64,000 nt of DNA from Tigriopus japonicus (lineage: Eukaryota > Arthropoda > Copepoda > Harpacticoida > Harpacticidae), in assembly GCA_010645155.1 (NCBI GenBank), contig CM021322.1, positions 4,214,420 to 4,278,419 on the forward strand, written 5' to 3'. Made by a program: the position numbers and the translations under genes. The notes under the pieces are model-generated. The model was not told where the DNA came from, ran no database searches, and was given only the letters and a program-made list of their open reading frames with translations. The stretch's first letter is position 1; each line of letters opens with the position of its first letter. Positions 1-17,166 of the stretch are shown in pieces.

Positions 1-523
1 ATCATCACTGATCCATCATTAATTCTAGGTTGAGAGAAGTTCACTATTCATTTGCGAGGAAAAGAGAATTCAGTCAGGGACGCCACTCAAACATGTTATT
101 ACAATCTATTCATTTCTTTTCATAAGCAAAGCTCATTACATTGGATTTTGAAAAACGATTTGAAACTTTGAAGTTATTGAAAGATTTACGTGAATCAATA
201 ATCTATTATAATATCGTTTCTTTTGCCCATGGCAACCCTGGTTTGGTTTGAGAATTCTCCATGTGGTGTCAGTGTTTGTTCGTTTGACAGGGTGACCACT
301 TGAACGAGAGGTTCAATGAGAGGGGCAACATTTCTTATCTTCTTTAAAACAGAAATTGTGTTCTTTTTGTCTTCTTTTAACTCAATATTTTAAGCCAGTT
401 TTTGACAGTGGTCTTTGAACTATTTTTGAAGAGGGTTGTTCAATGTTGGATAGAAGTGGTCAATTTAGGTTATGAACCAACCCTAATCAATTTGGTCACC
501 TTGAGAAACGTGCGACCATTGTG

Positions 524-793
524 AATGGATGAGCGTAATCGAACAAATTCAGCTGGGGATTCTGGGGCCAAAATGGCTAGGGATGGGTCAGAACTAGGTT
601 TGGACATTTCATAGTTTTAGTTTCCTACATGAGGAAAAAATCTTATTTCAATTGATTGTCAAAATGAAGAAAACGAATTGGGCTCACGAATTTTGATTAA
701 GTTTCATGGAGGGTGAGTCTCGACTCTGACGCATCCCTAGCCATTTTGGCCCCAGAATCCCCAGCTGAATTCGTTCGATTACACTCATCCATT
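524..793. repeat. Foldback (MITE-like) inverted repeat
   Basis: Two 69-bp arms, 524-592 and 725-793, are near-perfect reverse complements around a 132-bp spacer. The arms contain the matching core ggggccaaaatggctaggga and its complement. No coding potential is seen. The structure is that of a non-autonomous foldback or MITE element. I cannot define a target duplication, so the superfamily is open. The rest of 1-900 shows no gene. Confidence 0.85.
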
Positions 794-1418
794 GAGCTTC
801 GAAGAAGATGTCACGCTAAAAACCTTGTGGATTTACCAATCATTCTGGTTATCTTGCCATCTCCAAGTGTCACATTCTAGTGTTTTAGTGCACAAAGAAA
901 TCCAGTCGTGCTGATTGAGAAAGAAAATTCGGATGGGTCGTGTGTGGCCCTTCAAAGAAAAAGAGAGCTTGACTTCACCCTTCATTCTTTCTTCCAATCA
1001 AAGAACATCGTATTCTCCATTGATGAGAACTACTCAAAGTCATTTGCGTCACTTATGTGTTTGTTCAGCGTGCTTTTGAGCATTTTATCTTTCTCTCAGA
1101 TCATTCAATGGATAGATGGACAAGAAAAGGATTCAGGTAATATTGGTCTTCTCTTGTCACTACTACAAACTTTGGTGTGGTGATTCAACATGAAAATGCA
1201 TGGGAAAAAGCAATGGAATCATCACCAATTAGACAAGGACAAGCATGTGGAATTGAAGTGGCAACCCTCAGATACAGAGACAGACTATTTTTGGCTGAAG
1301 TCCTACAACTTTGAGAAAGATCAATTATGAGAAGACCAGTCAACACAAGACATCAATGGCTAACCAACCACAAGAGAGGGCCTTCATGGCTGGATTGGAC
1401 TGCATCCACAAAGATGCC

Positions 1419-1766
1419 AAAATTTGCGGATGATTTGAAGATCATCGGGATTATCTTGCAACCTCAAGACGAGAAATGAGCCCAAAGCCTTGAACTCTGC
1501 AGAAGATTGGGCCTCAAATGACCTTCAATGTGGATAAGTGTAAGATGATGAGGTTTGGAAAGAGGCCAAAAACCACTCCCAAGGATATCCTGAAAGGCCA
1601 GGAATTTGAGAGCATAGACATGGAAACAAACCTTAGTATCATATTCGATCAGAACATAAAATTCCGTGAGCACTATGCTGATACCGTCATGCGGGCGAGG
1701 GGAATGATGGGGCTCCTGAGACGCACTTTCACCATGAGGGACAAGAAAATTATAAGTGTACGTTAG
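1419..1766 (+). mobile_element. Degenerate non-LTR (LINE) reverse transcriptase fragment
   Basis: The translation begins with a KFADDLK motif, the FADD form of the reverse transcriptase catalytic box. After one in-frame TGA it continues with MTFNVDKCKMMRFGKR and the downstream block ending in LLRRTFTMRDKKI. This is the order found in CR1/Jockey-like LINE polymerases and in the other LINE copy of this window (7031-8038). The fragment is about 115 codons, has lost its 5' and 3' parts, and runs directly into BEL/Pao sequence at about 1770. It is a dead copy. Confidence 0.75.
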
Positions 1767-1799
1767 TGTGAAGATCAGCGGGCTTCCATATCAAGGGAG

Positions 1800-2877
1800 G
1801 AGGACGTCTCATTAAACAATTACTCTTGAAATGTGTCATTTGTCAGAAACTTTGAGGGCGTCTCCAGACGCAGTGTATGGCTAATCTTCCAGAGGACCGT
1901 CTGGAAGAGGCAGCTCCTTTCACCAACACGGGACTGGACGTTTTTGGCCCATTTTTGGTACAGGATGGAAAGAGTACGAGAAGAAACAAGTCTCAGAAGA
2001 AGGTGTGGGCACTTCTCCTGACGTGTCTGGTATCACGGGCTGTGCATGTGGAAATGTTGCCTTCAATGGACACCTCAGCCTTCAAAAATGCCCTTCGACG
2101 TTTTTTGGCCATAAGGGGGGCTTGTCGTGTGATGAGGAGCGATAATGGCACAAACATTGTCGGATCAAAGCAACAAGACGAGGAAGACCTTAACATGGCC
2201 GAAGTGAAAGTTCTTTTGGAGGAGAAGAACTGTGAATGGCTTCTGAATCCCCCTCACTCCTCACACTTTGGAGGCGTATGGGAGAGGAAGATCGGCTCTA
2301 TTCGGCGGATCCTTGAGGCCTCTCTTTTATCACTGGGAACGCACACTCTCTCCCGGGACAAGTTCCATACTCTCCTTGCGGTTGGGAAGTCTCGTCCGAT
2401 CCCAATGATCCAGTGCCCCTCTCCCCTGCGATGCTTTTGACGCAGAAAAATGAGCCGCATCAATCCGTGCAGGAAACTTTCGTTAAGGGAGATCTCGTTT
2501 CATATGGACCAAAAAGGTGGCGAAGAGTACAAGCTCTTGCAGAGGACTTTTGGATTCGATGGAGAGCAAGCTACCTGAACGTGCTTCAAGAAAGGCGGAA
2601 ATGGCTCACACCCAAGAGGTGCATTCAGGTTGGCGATGTGGTTCTGCTAATGGATGATACTGTGAAGCGGAACCATTGGCCAATGGGATTGATACACGAT
2701 GTCAAAGTAAGCTCAGATGGCCTAGTTAGGAGTGTGACAGTGGCTATCAATCAGACGAATAAGAGGGGTGTCTCAAAACGTCGCTACTTCCAGCAACCCA
2801 TTCATCAGTTGGTTCTTTTGGTTCCAAAAACGGAAGACACGGGTGAAACCAAAGGAAATCCTGTTGGACCACTATAA
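1800..2877 (+). mobile_element. BEL/Pao retrotransposon pol fragment (integrase and DUF5641), pseudogene
   Basis: The segment starts in the zinc-binding end of an integrase (CVICQK at 1832), has an in-frame TGA at 1853, and then reads MANLPEDRLEEAAPF. The DDE core is recognisable: GLDVFGPF, MRSDNGTN and GGVWERK. A frameshift near 2400 joins it to the C-terminal DUF5641 domain (RRVQALAEDFWIRW, GDVVLLMDD, QLVLLVPK), which ends at 2877. Part of the region between the integrase and DUF5641 is shortened. The fragment resembles the intact element at 53520-59580 but is clearly divergent. No LTR is recognised on either side. It probably lies in the last intron of the IR-A gene. Confidence 0.85.
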
Positions 2878-3730
2878 CGGGTGGGAGTGTGCCGTCAGCA
2901 AGCTGATTATGTTCCGTTTGAAATCTGCGCTCTTCTTTCTACATTGTGAGTGGGTTTCTTCCAAACTTGCGTTCGAGTGTTGTATTTCTGATTCAGCATT
3001 CAGGCAGTTGAAAGTAGTTAAAGTGTATGTGTGGTTTTCCATAATGTGGTAAGATATATCGTTCTTGATGACTAGCTACACTGCCTTTTATCGACCTAAC
3101 TATGTTATATATAATCTTTTACAGTTACAATACACTATGATTGACAATAAATCAAGTTCTTGTTAACCCGCCTATCTCGTCTTCAGCAAGAGGGATTGGA
3201 AGGAAATTGGGAGCGCTCTCCATGAGCTCAGCACAGTTAGACTTCTACTGGAGTGTAACATGACTTTTACTCTCCTTGAAATGTTATAAAATACAACCAT
3301 TCACTTGAACACACGTCATTTCTCTGGTTATTTGACATTGTTAAAATGTTGTTATGTTCCGCCGTTCACTCAAAAACGAATGTTATTAGCAAAATAATCA
3401 AAATTTATTGAATCAAAGGCAGTCATCGCATGTCCTAAATTGCCGGTGTCGGCCCTAAGCTGTAGGTCCTTCGACCTTGAAGTGAATCCTTCGTAGAGTC
3501 ATCCTTGATTTAGTGTAATGTCAAAGAAACCGGAACAATAGAGCTTGCGAAAAGTTTATAGGTTGAAAAACGTCGCAAAAGGAGGTCATACTTCTGCGAT
3601 TTTTGCTCGTTGTTTGTGATAATTACTTCTGAACAATCAATTCTTGATTGCATAATGAATTAGTGTCAATGTCCAGAGATTCTATTATACATAGGTAATT
3701 TTACACACATGAAACCTCGCGTTTGCTCAC
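2878..3730. other. Non-coding, presumed intron 4 of the IR-A gene
   Basis: No supported coding exon is present on either strand. In particular, nothing resembles the terminal exon of the IR-B paralogue (13474-13862). The sequence is AT-rich, and the segment after the BEL/Pao fragment is not recognised. Confidence 0.5.
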
Positions 3731-9211
<5,481 letters not shown>

Positions 9212-9282
9212 CTAAAAAGTTCAAAAACATGGACCTGAATCGACCTGAATCATTTCCCTTACTATTTGAACACAATTCACAA

Positions 9283-9529
9283 GGGAGGAGACGTGGTGTC
9301 GCGGTTAGCGCAGTTTCCTGTAGTGAGAGAGGTCCCAGGTTCGATTCTCCTCCCCGACCTTTCTCAGGGAAACTTTTAGACGCTAATCCACACCTACTGA
9401 CGGAGAACCAATCTGATACCGGACACGAGATTGCCTATCGGAAATGATTTGGAAGATGTGATGGCTGGCTTTGCTGGCCGGGCGAGGCTCAAACCTCCGA
9501 CCCTAGCACCCACAATCAAAAAAAAAAAA
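9283..9529 (+). mobile_element. tRNA-derived SINE, copy 2 (reference copy)
   Basis: The element begins GGGAGGA and, 70 bases on, has TCCTCCC, which could pair as a 7-bp acceptor stem. A box-A-like stretch (gttagcgcagtttcc, about 9304) and a box B (ggttcgattct, 9338-9348) mark the internal RNA polymerase III promoter. A tRNA-unrelated body follows, and an A-rich tail ends at 9529. Other copies are at 4207-4463 and, split by a hAT element, at 60651-60756 with 61743-61886. It is not a functional tRNA gene. Confidence 0.88.
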
Positions 9530-11799
9530 TCGCAATGAAGCATGATGTGTTTATAGCGCTTTCTCTAGGGCAAATCCTCGCCTTAATGAAGGATCAAGTT
9601 ATTTTGTCTTTCAAATACCGGTTACTATGAATTAAATGGATTAACATCTCCTCCAAAAAAGTATGAGACATTTCCAAAAATGGCGGTTTAGTTATTTGGT
9701 GATAGCAAGAGCGTGTCACCAGATTTGAAAGTTTCAGTCGGAAAGAGAACATGCAGTGTGGATGTGTTGAACCTGTAAATAAATTAGCCATTACTGTCAT
9801 TTATATAGTGTACACAGTGTACACACTCAACATTCATATGAAATTTGATCTACCAAAGAGTTATCTTTGGCAGATATGAACTGCCCAAGAATAATTGATC
9901 CCGGAACGAAATGGAAAAATTGTCAAAGTCTGGCTCAAAAATCATTCGAGGATCAGCTCGGAATATGCACACAAGTCCAATCGACCAAACAACGAGTCTT
10001 TGGAATAACTCGATTCGATTGCGTTACTCGAACCCTCGCCGTCTGTAGAAGCATCCATGCTTCACACTTAAAACGGGACATTAGACTGCGCAACCATAAT
10101 GGCAACGTATGATTGTCCTTAGAAAAATAGTACTCAAACCTCGACGAACTCAAAGAAAACTCTGTCACCCAAATAGATTCGTATTTTTGATTGATTTGAA
10201 GCTAACTGATCAGTCATATCAATGATTTTAAAGGTCAATCCTACCTACTCATGATCTGAGACAAACGGCACTAAATAATTTGACAGGACTTGTAAAAATC
10301 TACCACTCTGCAAAAGAAACATAGTTAAAACAAATATGTTGTGCTGTTGATTTTTACCCTCGTTTTGATGATGTAAGTATTAGGCATGGCTGAATAATTT
10401 GTATTAAGAAGCTTAACATTCTCAAACCCTCACAGCAAAACTAATTGAATTGGAATGATTTATCTTCTACTGGTTGTTATTGTTAATAAATAATCGCACA
10501 TATTGGCAATTATAAAAATAGTGTTAACCAATAATCCTATTATTGGATACAGAGTTACAAAGTAACCCATCATAAATGACCACATGATTCATGATCAATC
10601 GTCTAAGGATGCAGTTTGCGAGAGAAACCTCTTCTCCTTCCTGGTAGTTTTTGAAAGATGACATGGATTCTTGCTTTTAATAGTATCATATCATTTATAA
10701 TCACTCAATAATGGGCCAAGTATGATTAAGGCACGAAACGAAGGCTGTTTGTTGGCAAGTCCAAATAAGTTGTTGAAAAGAGGGACGGAGCAGGTTTGGG
10801 CTAAATTTCAAATGGTTGGCCAGTTAATGTTTAGGGACCGCGACTTGTATTGGTGCAAATAACGTGATCGCCCAATTCTGTGAGAGCTGAAACATCACCT
10901 TGAAGTTCAACGGCTCCAAATTAAACAGTAAATAATTCATCAACCGTGTGCTTGGAACTCTGATTACTATCGTCAGTTAAATGTCAAAAACTCAATTCAA
11001 AGACAATACAGAAATACTCCCAGAATCATATTCCCGTGTATGTACATGTAAATTAATGTAACGTACACATGTACAATCTGGCCCCATGATATTTTCCTCA
11101 AACAGATGCCAAAAAATATGTCTCTGAAAACTAAACCCATAAGAAATGGGTTAGATGTTAACTTCACTAATTCAAATAGAGTAACCAAGAGTAATTTATA
11201 GATAGCCACGCTGAAGTCCAGTGTTAGTAAATATGTTACCCCTTAATCACGGCTTACTGTATGTTCTGACAGAAGTGGCGTGCAAAAAACGTAAAAAGAT
11301 TCATAGTAACGTAACTCATTTTTTTTGCCTTTTTGCACTCTTAGCATTGCAGTTTCTATGCCAGACTACCATGGATGACCGGGAGAACGGTGGTTAAGTT
11401 TAATCAGTGACAAACGAAGAAGAAGTGCCCTGAACTTAAAAGACTCTTCCATGTCCTTAAAAACCAAAAAGAGAGTTCTTGACTTGAAAGCGAAGAAGAA
11501 TGCGAGAAACGGAATTGCAGGATTATGTAAGCTCGGATGTTACGTGCACTAATTCAAACGGCCAATGTACAGTATACATAGACATGCTCGAGTATACTGT
11601 TAGATAATAAGTTACCTTTCAAACGCAGCTTATGTAGAGGTGAATACTCGAGGATGGCTCTTTAAACTATACCAAAATAAATAAACTATACCTCCCAACC
11701 CAGAATGGGCCCGATGACTATCATACATGACATATTCACCCGCGATCAAGGTCGCCCAACTGGTATATAATTGGTGTACTTAACATCCGAGCTATATGT
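9530..11799. other. Intergenic, no gene recognised (5' side of IR-A)
   Basis: This stretch lies upstream of the first recognised exon of IR-A and should contain its missing 5' exon and promoter. I could not identify them. Short ORFs here (for example 9867-10112) have no recognisable motif. The tract around 11040-11070 has a small palindromic acatgtac pattern. No repeat boundary is defined. Confidence 0.4.
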
Positions 11800-12066
11800 A
11801 GTGCTAGAGCAGGGGTCAGCAACCGGTGGGCCGCGGCCCCAACTGTGGGCCCAAGCGTGGTCTTTGGTGGGACCAGGAGCTTTGGGGAAAGTTCAAAATA
11901 GTGGGCCCGTGAGACATCAATGACACCGTGCTTGTGGGCCCACAGGTCTTTAATCGTTAAATTGTGGGCCCTTGAACCAACCACTGTCTGTTTGGTGGGG
12001 CCCTGACAACATGTCATCCAATTTGGTGGCCTTTGACCCAAAAGTTGTTGCCAACCCACGTGCTGG
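11800..12066 (-). repeat. GC-rich interspersed repeat, copy 1
   Basis: The reverse complement of this segment matches 36585-36830 over most of its length. Shared blocks are ggcaac-acttttgggt, tgttgtcagggg-ccccacca and agctcct-g-acccacca. The end caggggtcagcaacc is typical of ends seen in hAT-type MITEs, but I see no clear 8-bp duplication. It is much richer in G+C than its surroundings. Confidence 0.65.
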
Positions 12067-12559
12067 TGGAACCCACATTGATGCGTTTGGTATTTTCTTC
12101 AGACCTAATTTCAGCTTTTGGAAGTTTTTTTTAGATTTGAAATGTACAGTAAATCTTACATTACACTTATTATAGAAGTTTTTGGATTTAAAACAAGTTT
12201 GGTGGACATCTTGATGAAATTTGGCATTTTCAAATTTTAAGAATGTAATTTATAGTATTATCTGTCATCAGCAAGGTTATTCTTAAACTGACAGTTATTC
12301 TGCTATCATGCATTGTTTTGAATCCAGTTTTGGGAGTATTTCAAATTATTTTCATTGGATCTGGCCTTTCTTAACAAAAGAACGCATTGAAGGTTCGGGT
12401 GATCCCTTCAAGAATGAAAATAGGGGGCGCTTGTTTCAAGTTGATGCTATCATCTTGAGCGATGTTGTTTTTGTCAAATCAATAAATATTTACTCATTCA
12501 CTGATATTGACTCCTTTGTTAAAGAAGCTGATGGGAAAAAGCTATGGACGTTACCTGTA

Positions 12560-12939
12560 CGCCGTTTGGACGGTGAGTCATAAAACTCCGTTAATCAAAG
12601 GATGAATCCCTCCACAATAAAGAAACAAATTACAGTTTTAACCGAATTCAGAGCAAACCTAACCTACTTCGAAACTTATCATGACTAATTTAAAACCTAA
12701 CTTAAACCTAACCTAACCTTACTTTGAAAAGTTATTTTAATAACTGTTTCAATTTGCTTTTGTAGAAGAAGAATGTGTAGAGAAAATGAACTCGTCCCCC
12801 AGCGGGAGGGGGGGGGCGAATCTACAAACTTGAGATCAGACAGCGAGGGGATCCCATTGCACTACTGAAAAACGTTAGCGGGAGAGAGAAGGAAAAAGGA
12901 ACTCATTTGTACTAGTAAGGAGACACCGTCCAAACGGCG
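12560..12939. repeat. TA-flanked MITE (Tc1/mariner-type)
   Basis: The ends cgccgtttggacggtg (12560) and caccgtccaaacggcg (ending 12939) are perfect 16-bp inverted repeats. Each is flanked by TA (12558-12559 and 12940-12941), the duplication made by Tc1/mariner transposases. The 380-bp inside is non-coding and includes a run of G near 12808 and two to three CCTAA units near 12700. It truncates a 91-codon ORF (12308-12583) that I do not recognise. Confidence 0.75.
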
Positions 12940-13473
12940 TATGGCTAATGCCTACTGAAAAAAAGCATCAACTCAGTCAAGTTGTTTTGCTTTTTCAAGC
13001 TTCAATGGTTTGCCGTTGTTGTCGCCACTGTCAATCAGGAAGTTCAAGTTAAAACGAACTTCATATGCATAGATCATGCCAAAAAGAATTTTTCCAGTCA
13101 GTGTATACCAAAATAAGATGTGTTCAAACCCTTGCATAGATATTGTTTTGGTCAAAGACGCCTATTAATTGCATTTTTTCTCTTGCACTTCTTGGTTTGT
13201 TTGGTTTTTTGAAGCTTCACATCAAAGCCACTGTTGCTAGCGTTCTGCTGACGTTTCTTTCCCATGAGGCTCTTTTTCTTTTATATCATATTGTACATAC
13301 ATTACATTTGGTTAGATTATACACAAAAAGTTTCACTTAAAATCAATTGAAGTTTTGATCCTTCGGAACCACTTTTCTCAGAGCTGCTTGAAAAATATTT
13401 ACGATGAAAGGAAGGGTTATTGAATTATGTTCCAAAGAAATGGGCTTCAAATTATACCAATGGAGTTGGCAAA

Positions 13474-16372
13474 TTATTTGTTGATAGGATATCTTGAAAA
13501 GACTAATTCCATGACAAACATTGCGAGAGCCAATGTCAAACCTCCACCGAGAATCAATAAACTCGTCAAGACATGATGAATGACGAATGGCTCAATCTGA
13601 ACCAATTGGTCTTGCGATTTGAGGAGAAACTTAGGACTGATGTAGGATTCTCGAATGTGATTGATGATGCCACCTTCTTGCAATGATTCGATCAATTGAT
13701 CAATTTCGGTCTTGTATGGAGAATTCAGTTGCAGCAAAAAATGCCCCATTTCAGCCAGAAACACTTCTCGGGAGAAGCGAAAAGGAATTTGTCCACCATG
13801 ACGAATTTCTAGAGCGTTGAATGTTGCCAAAGCCATGTACTCATTGATCATAAACCCGTCATCTGGCAAAGAAAGTTTTTGAGATGAAACTCAACACAAA
13901 TGAACTAAATCTAGCCGACAATGACTTGATTCGGTTTACTCACTATCGTGTAAGATCTTTTGCTCGGTCTTGCTTTCAACCAAACCTTGTTCGTCATAGT
14001 TGTACAAGAGGCCTTCTTGACGAGCGGTTCGGCTTAGAATCTTAAAATTATTGTCCGGATGTCCCTCCAAAAGCTCAAGAAATGGAGTTCCTTCTGGAAT
14101 GTAAAGTCGACGTCCAAGTTCAACCAAATCTCTGGCTGAATCAGGAGAGGGTTCATAATTCACGGCAATAAGGTTGGCTCGGAAATTGCTCCCATAGAAA
14201 TGGTCCAAACACATCGTAAAAATGATCCATAAAAACATTACCAGAGTTATCCTCCAATTTTGAATAAACTTTGCTGATAAGGCTAATAAAACGGTATGCC
14301 ATTATCAATATCTTTTTGTTTTTTTTTGCAATTTTAGACTCACATTGAGATAGGAGAACACCCAGCATCCACCAAAGTAGAGCTCCGTTTGGGATATCTG
14401 TGTGTAGATTTATCAGAATGATTGCAATCACACAAATAATGCTTGTCCCTGTTGTGAGAGATTTTGTGTGAGAAAGAAATTTTGTGTGAGAGATTTAACA
14501 AAGTCACCAAAAGTACATGTCAGTAAAAAAAATCTTGACCAGGGCTAGGTCAAAGAAGCACATTGCATAGATAAGTGAAAGTTTGGTTGAATTTTGCAAC
14601 TTTTTTTCTCAAAAAACTGCACTGTTGGTTATTTCTTGACAAATTACGATATTTACTTTTCGATAATTTCGAAAGACATTTCATTTGTGACCAACTTAAG
14701 GTCTAGAGGTAATCCAGCTGATACAAGAGAGATGCTACAAGAAATGGACTGGGAGGCTAACGAAAAGAATCATGATTTCCGATAGGAAGAAATCAACTAC
14801 GTTCTTCGGCAAATGAGACCTTTTCTTTGTTGACTTGAATATGTATTTCAATTTTCAGCTCAATCGAACGTCGGAGTCAAAAGTTATGCTCTGTCAAAAT
14901 TCAATGCAAATCTTACCGAGAACGAATGAACGAGCCCTTTTCTGTTAATTGTTTTACCACAAAAGGGCGAATTCATTCATTTTATGCTCTCTTCAGTACA
15001 TAAGTTTGAGAAGACACAACTTTTCACGCCGCGCCGGTATTCGATTGAGCTGAAAACTGAAATACGTTGTCTACTGAATACAAGCCATGTCTCGTTCGTA
15101 GAAGAATGCAATTGAACTAATCCTCCTGGAAATCAAAATTCTCACCGTTTGCCTCCCACTCCAGAAATTCAGTGCTTCTTGGTTGCCATGACAAATAATT
15201 GAACATTAATTTTCACCCATTTCTAAGGTGACCTTATTGTATTCTTTGCCCAAAATAATGTCTATATCTCGATATCTATTTCCCTCTTATTCTCATTTGT
15301 TGAATCATAGATGGGTCAATTTTTCGATGGCGTCATTCGATGATAATGATCAAACAGAGACACTAAAAACTGACCAGCAAAGTAGATTTTAACAATATTT
15401 TAGAACACAACGTAACTATTTTTGAGTGTCCTTAGACGTCAAAATCGATTTTTTGCGTCGAAAAATTACAAGAACATTTCAACAAAGTGAAATATGTTCT
15501 TTAATTCAGTAATGTTCAATATTTGCCATTCATTGTGCTTGTAAAACAAGGTGTCTTGGTTCTAATAATGAACTCATTATTCACCTAAGGATATCATCCA
15601 AATGAGGAGCGAAAATGGCCGAACAACATTGAGAAACGGCGTAATTGGACGAGGTTTAACAACGACAATCTTGATATCCAAATCGTAGACATAGTGAGAA
15701 GTGTCCGTGTTACTCATAATCAAGTCAATTGATTTAACTATGTTGCCCACAGCCATGTCAGATGACCTGTTCATAACCATGCCAATGCATCCTTCCAAGG
15801 CCCCAGTAATGGGATCTATTCTCAACCACGTGTCAGTTTCGATCAGGTCCAAATCAAGTTCCATTTTTTGGGAAATAATTTGCAATAAATCCATGTCTAA
15901 TCCCACGGATCCCAATGGTGAATGATAGATGAAGGGAGGTAGGCCACGATACGATACTTTGAATGGATCTTTCTCAGGACAACCAAATCTTGGTTGCCAC
16001 AACATCCTGTCGTGATTGGAACCATAGGAGTGCGTGCTTCCATCGGGACATAAAGCCTTTGCCACCACAAATTCTGAAAGGAAAAAAAGAACATTTCCAT
16101 CCCAGTTATACTTCGCCATAACAACTCAAGAACACAAGACCTCACTTGAATCGATATAATAGTGAACAATGATAGGCACTCTTGTCAGGGGTGGATTACC
16201 CTTCCCAAAGAAAGCGACATGTAAGGACACGTCCACACTCAAAATATCACTCCAATCGTCCGTTACCATAAGGGAACACCGTAATTGTTTGCGATCTATC
16301 CAGGATAGCTTATGGACATCTGAGACCAATGTGGTGGGATGGGCCCCTCCAGTGAGCTCTTGCGCTAAAGGA
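13474..16372 (-). CDS. Divergent ionotropic receptor IR-B (five exons, start exon not found)
   Basis: This is a probable sensory ligand-gated channel subunit, paralogous to IR-A. The exons read 16372-16146, 16073-15585, 14448-14344, 14282-13944 and 13862-13474 (TAA), giving about 516 codons with GT-AG introns throughout. Exon 2 holds the first ligand-binding half (FKVSYRGLPPFIYHSPLGSV, GLDMDLLQIISQKM) and FLNVVRPF before M1. Splicing to exon 3 makes one continuous M1 (LIWMISLGTSIICVIAIIL) followed by the pore motif ALLWWMLGVLLSQ. Exon 4 carries M3 with FYGSNFRANLIAVNYEP. Exon 5 carries the second binding half (FSREVFLAEMGHFLLQLNSP) and M4 (LILGGGLTLALAMFVMELV). The canonical iGluR M3 motif SYTANLAAFL is replaced by YGSNFRANLIA, as in divergent IRs. 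Exon 1 enters in phase 2, so at least one more 5' exon with the signal peptide is missing. The ligand is unknown. Confidence 0.85.
14843..15065. repeat. Foldback element in intron 2 of IR-B
   Basis: The arms 14843-14885 and 15019-15065 are imperfect reverse complements: gtatttcaattttcagctcaatcga against tcgattgagctgaaaactgaaatac. They surround a spacer of about 130 bp. No coding sequence is seen. The rest of the 1136-bp intron (14449-15584) has no recognised feature. Confidence 0.75.
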
Positions 16373-16850
16373 CTATAAAAAGCAGAAGCAAAATACATTT
16401 ACAGAACGCAATTTATTTTCCCTGTTTACCCCCTAGTCCACTAGATAGAACTAAGGCAAAACTTTGGAGGCATATTTTACATTGAGTGCAGAGAGGGAAA
16501 AAACTGAAAAACCAAAAGTGCTCCTGAGAGCAGTTTTGTGTTCCAGTAAGACACACACTGCAAAACTCGTCCAAAAATTTCGCCAAGGCATGTCTCGTAG
16601 AGTTTTGATCGAAGAACCTCTAGCTTGACCCCATGAACTTTGAAATATAGCCCTTTCCAGAAAGAAGTGCATGCCAACAATCCTGAACACCAGTGGACAT
16701 TCTCATGAAGATATTGAGCGTGATTGATATGGGTCTCACTTCGGACGAGAAACCTGTCGCCCAGCCTCCGCCAGCGTAAGGTTTCAGCCTTGGCAAGGCC
16801 AACCGAGACTATGTTAAAATTAAGAGTAATTTCGTGTTGTCCAAGACAAT
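16373..16850. other. Upstream of IR-B, unrecognised 166-codon ORF on the minus strand
   Basis: A minus-strand open frame (16977-16477) runs partly through the neighbouring MITE. It has no motif I recognise and no counterpart upstream of IR-A. The missing 5' exon of IR-B may lie here or beyond the MITE. I do not call a gene. Confidence 0.3.
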
Positions 16851-17166
16851 TAGTGATGGACCGAGAGGGCTCATAACCGAAACCGAAAGAGGTCTTAACC
16901 GAAACCGAAAGCAGGTGACTACAAAATTGTGTAAATGCAAAATCCAGCTTAAAAATTAAAATTACCCATGTGTTCAATGTTGGGTAGTCGTGAATTTAAA
17001 AAAAAACGGAAAACTTTTAAATTTCATGGTTTTTTGACCAAACATTTTTCGATTTTCTTGTCAAACTCCATTTCTATACCAAATGTCTGCTTTCGATTTC
17101 GGTAGACAAAACTGAAAACGAAAACGAAACCGAAATTTCGGAAAAAGCGCTTTCGGTCCATCACTA
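16851..17166. repeat. hAT-type MITE with tagtgatggaccg ends
   Basis: The 316-bp element starts tagtgatggaccga and ends tcggtccatcacta. The flanks aagacaat (16843-16850) and gtgacaat (17167-17174) match at 6 of 8 positions, which fits an aged 8-bp hAT target duplication. The interior is rich in repeated ccgaaa units. The region 17175-17763 beyond it has no recognised gene. Confidence 0.75.

Noticed and set aside
908..1183. 91-codon ORF with a hydrophobic stretch
   Set aside because: It starts at GTG, has no motif and no splice context, and lies next to TE debris; it is not supported as a gene.
2768..3052. 94-codon plus-strand ORF at the end of the BEL fragment
   Set aside because: It is an alternate frame of the DUF5641 tail continuing into non-coding sequence; no domain is seen.
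9283..9365. tRNA gene prediction from box A and box B
   Set aside because: The sequence recurs with a shared body and A-rich tail at other sites, so it is a SINE head rather than a functional tRNA gene.
16477..16977. 166-codon minus-strand ORF upstream of IR-B
   Set aside because: It runs through part of a MITE, has no recognisable domain, and no counterpart near IR-A.
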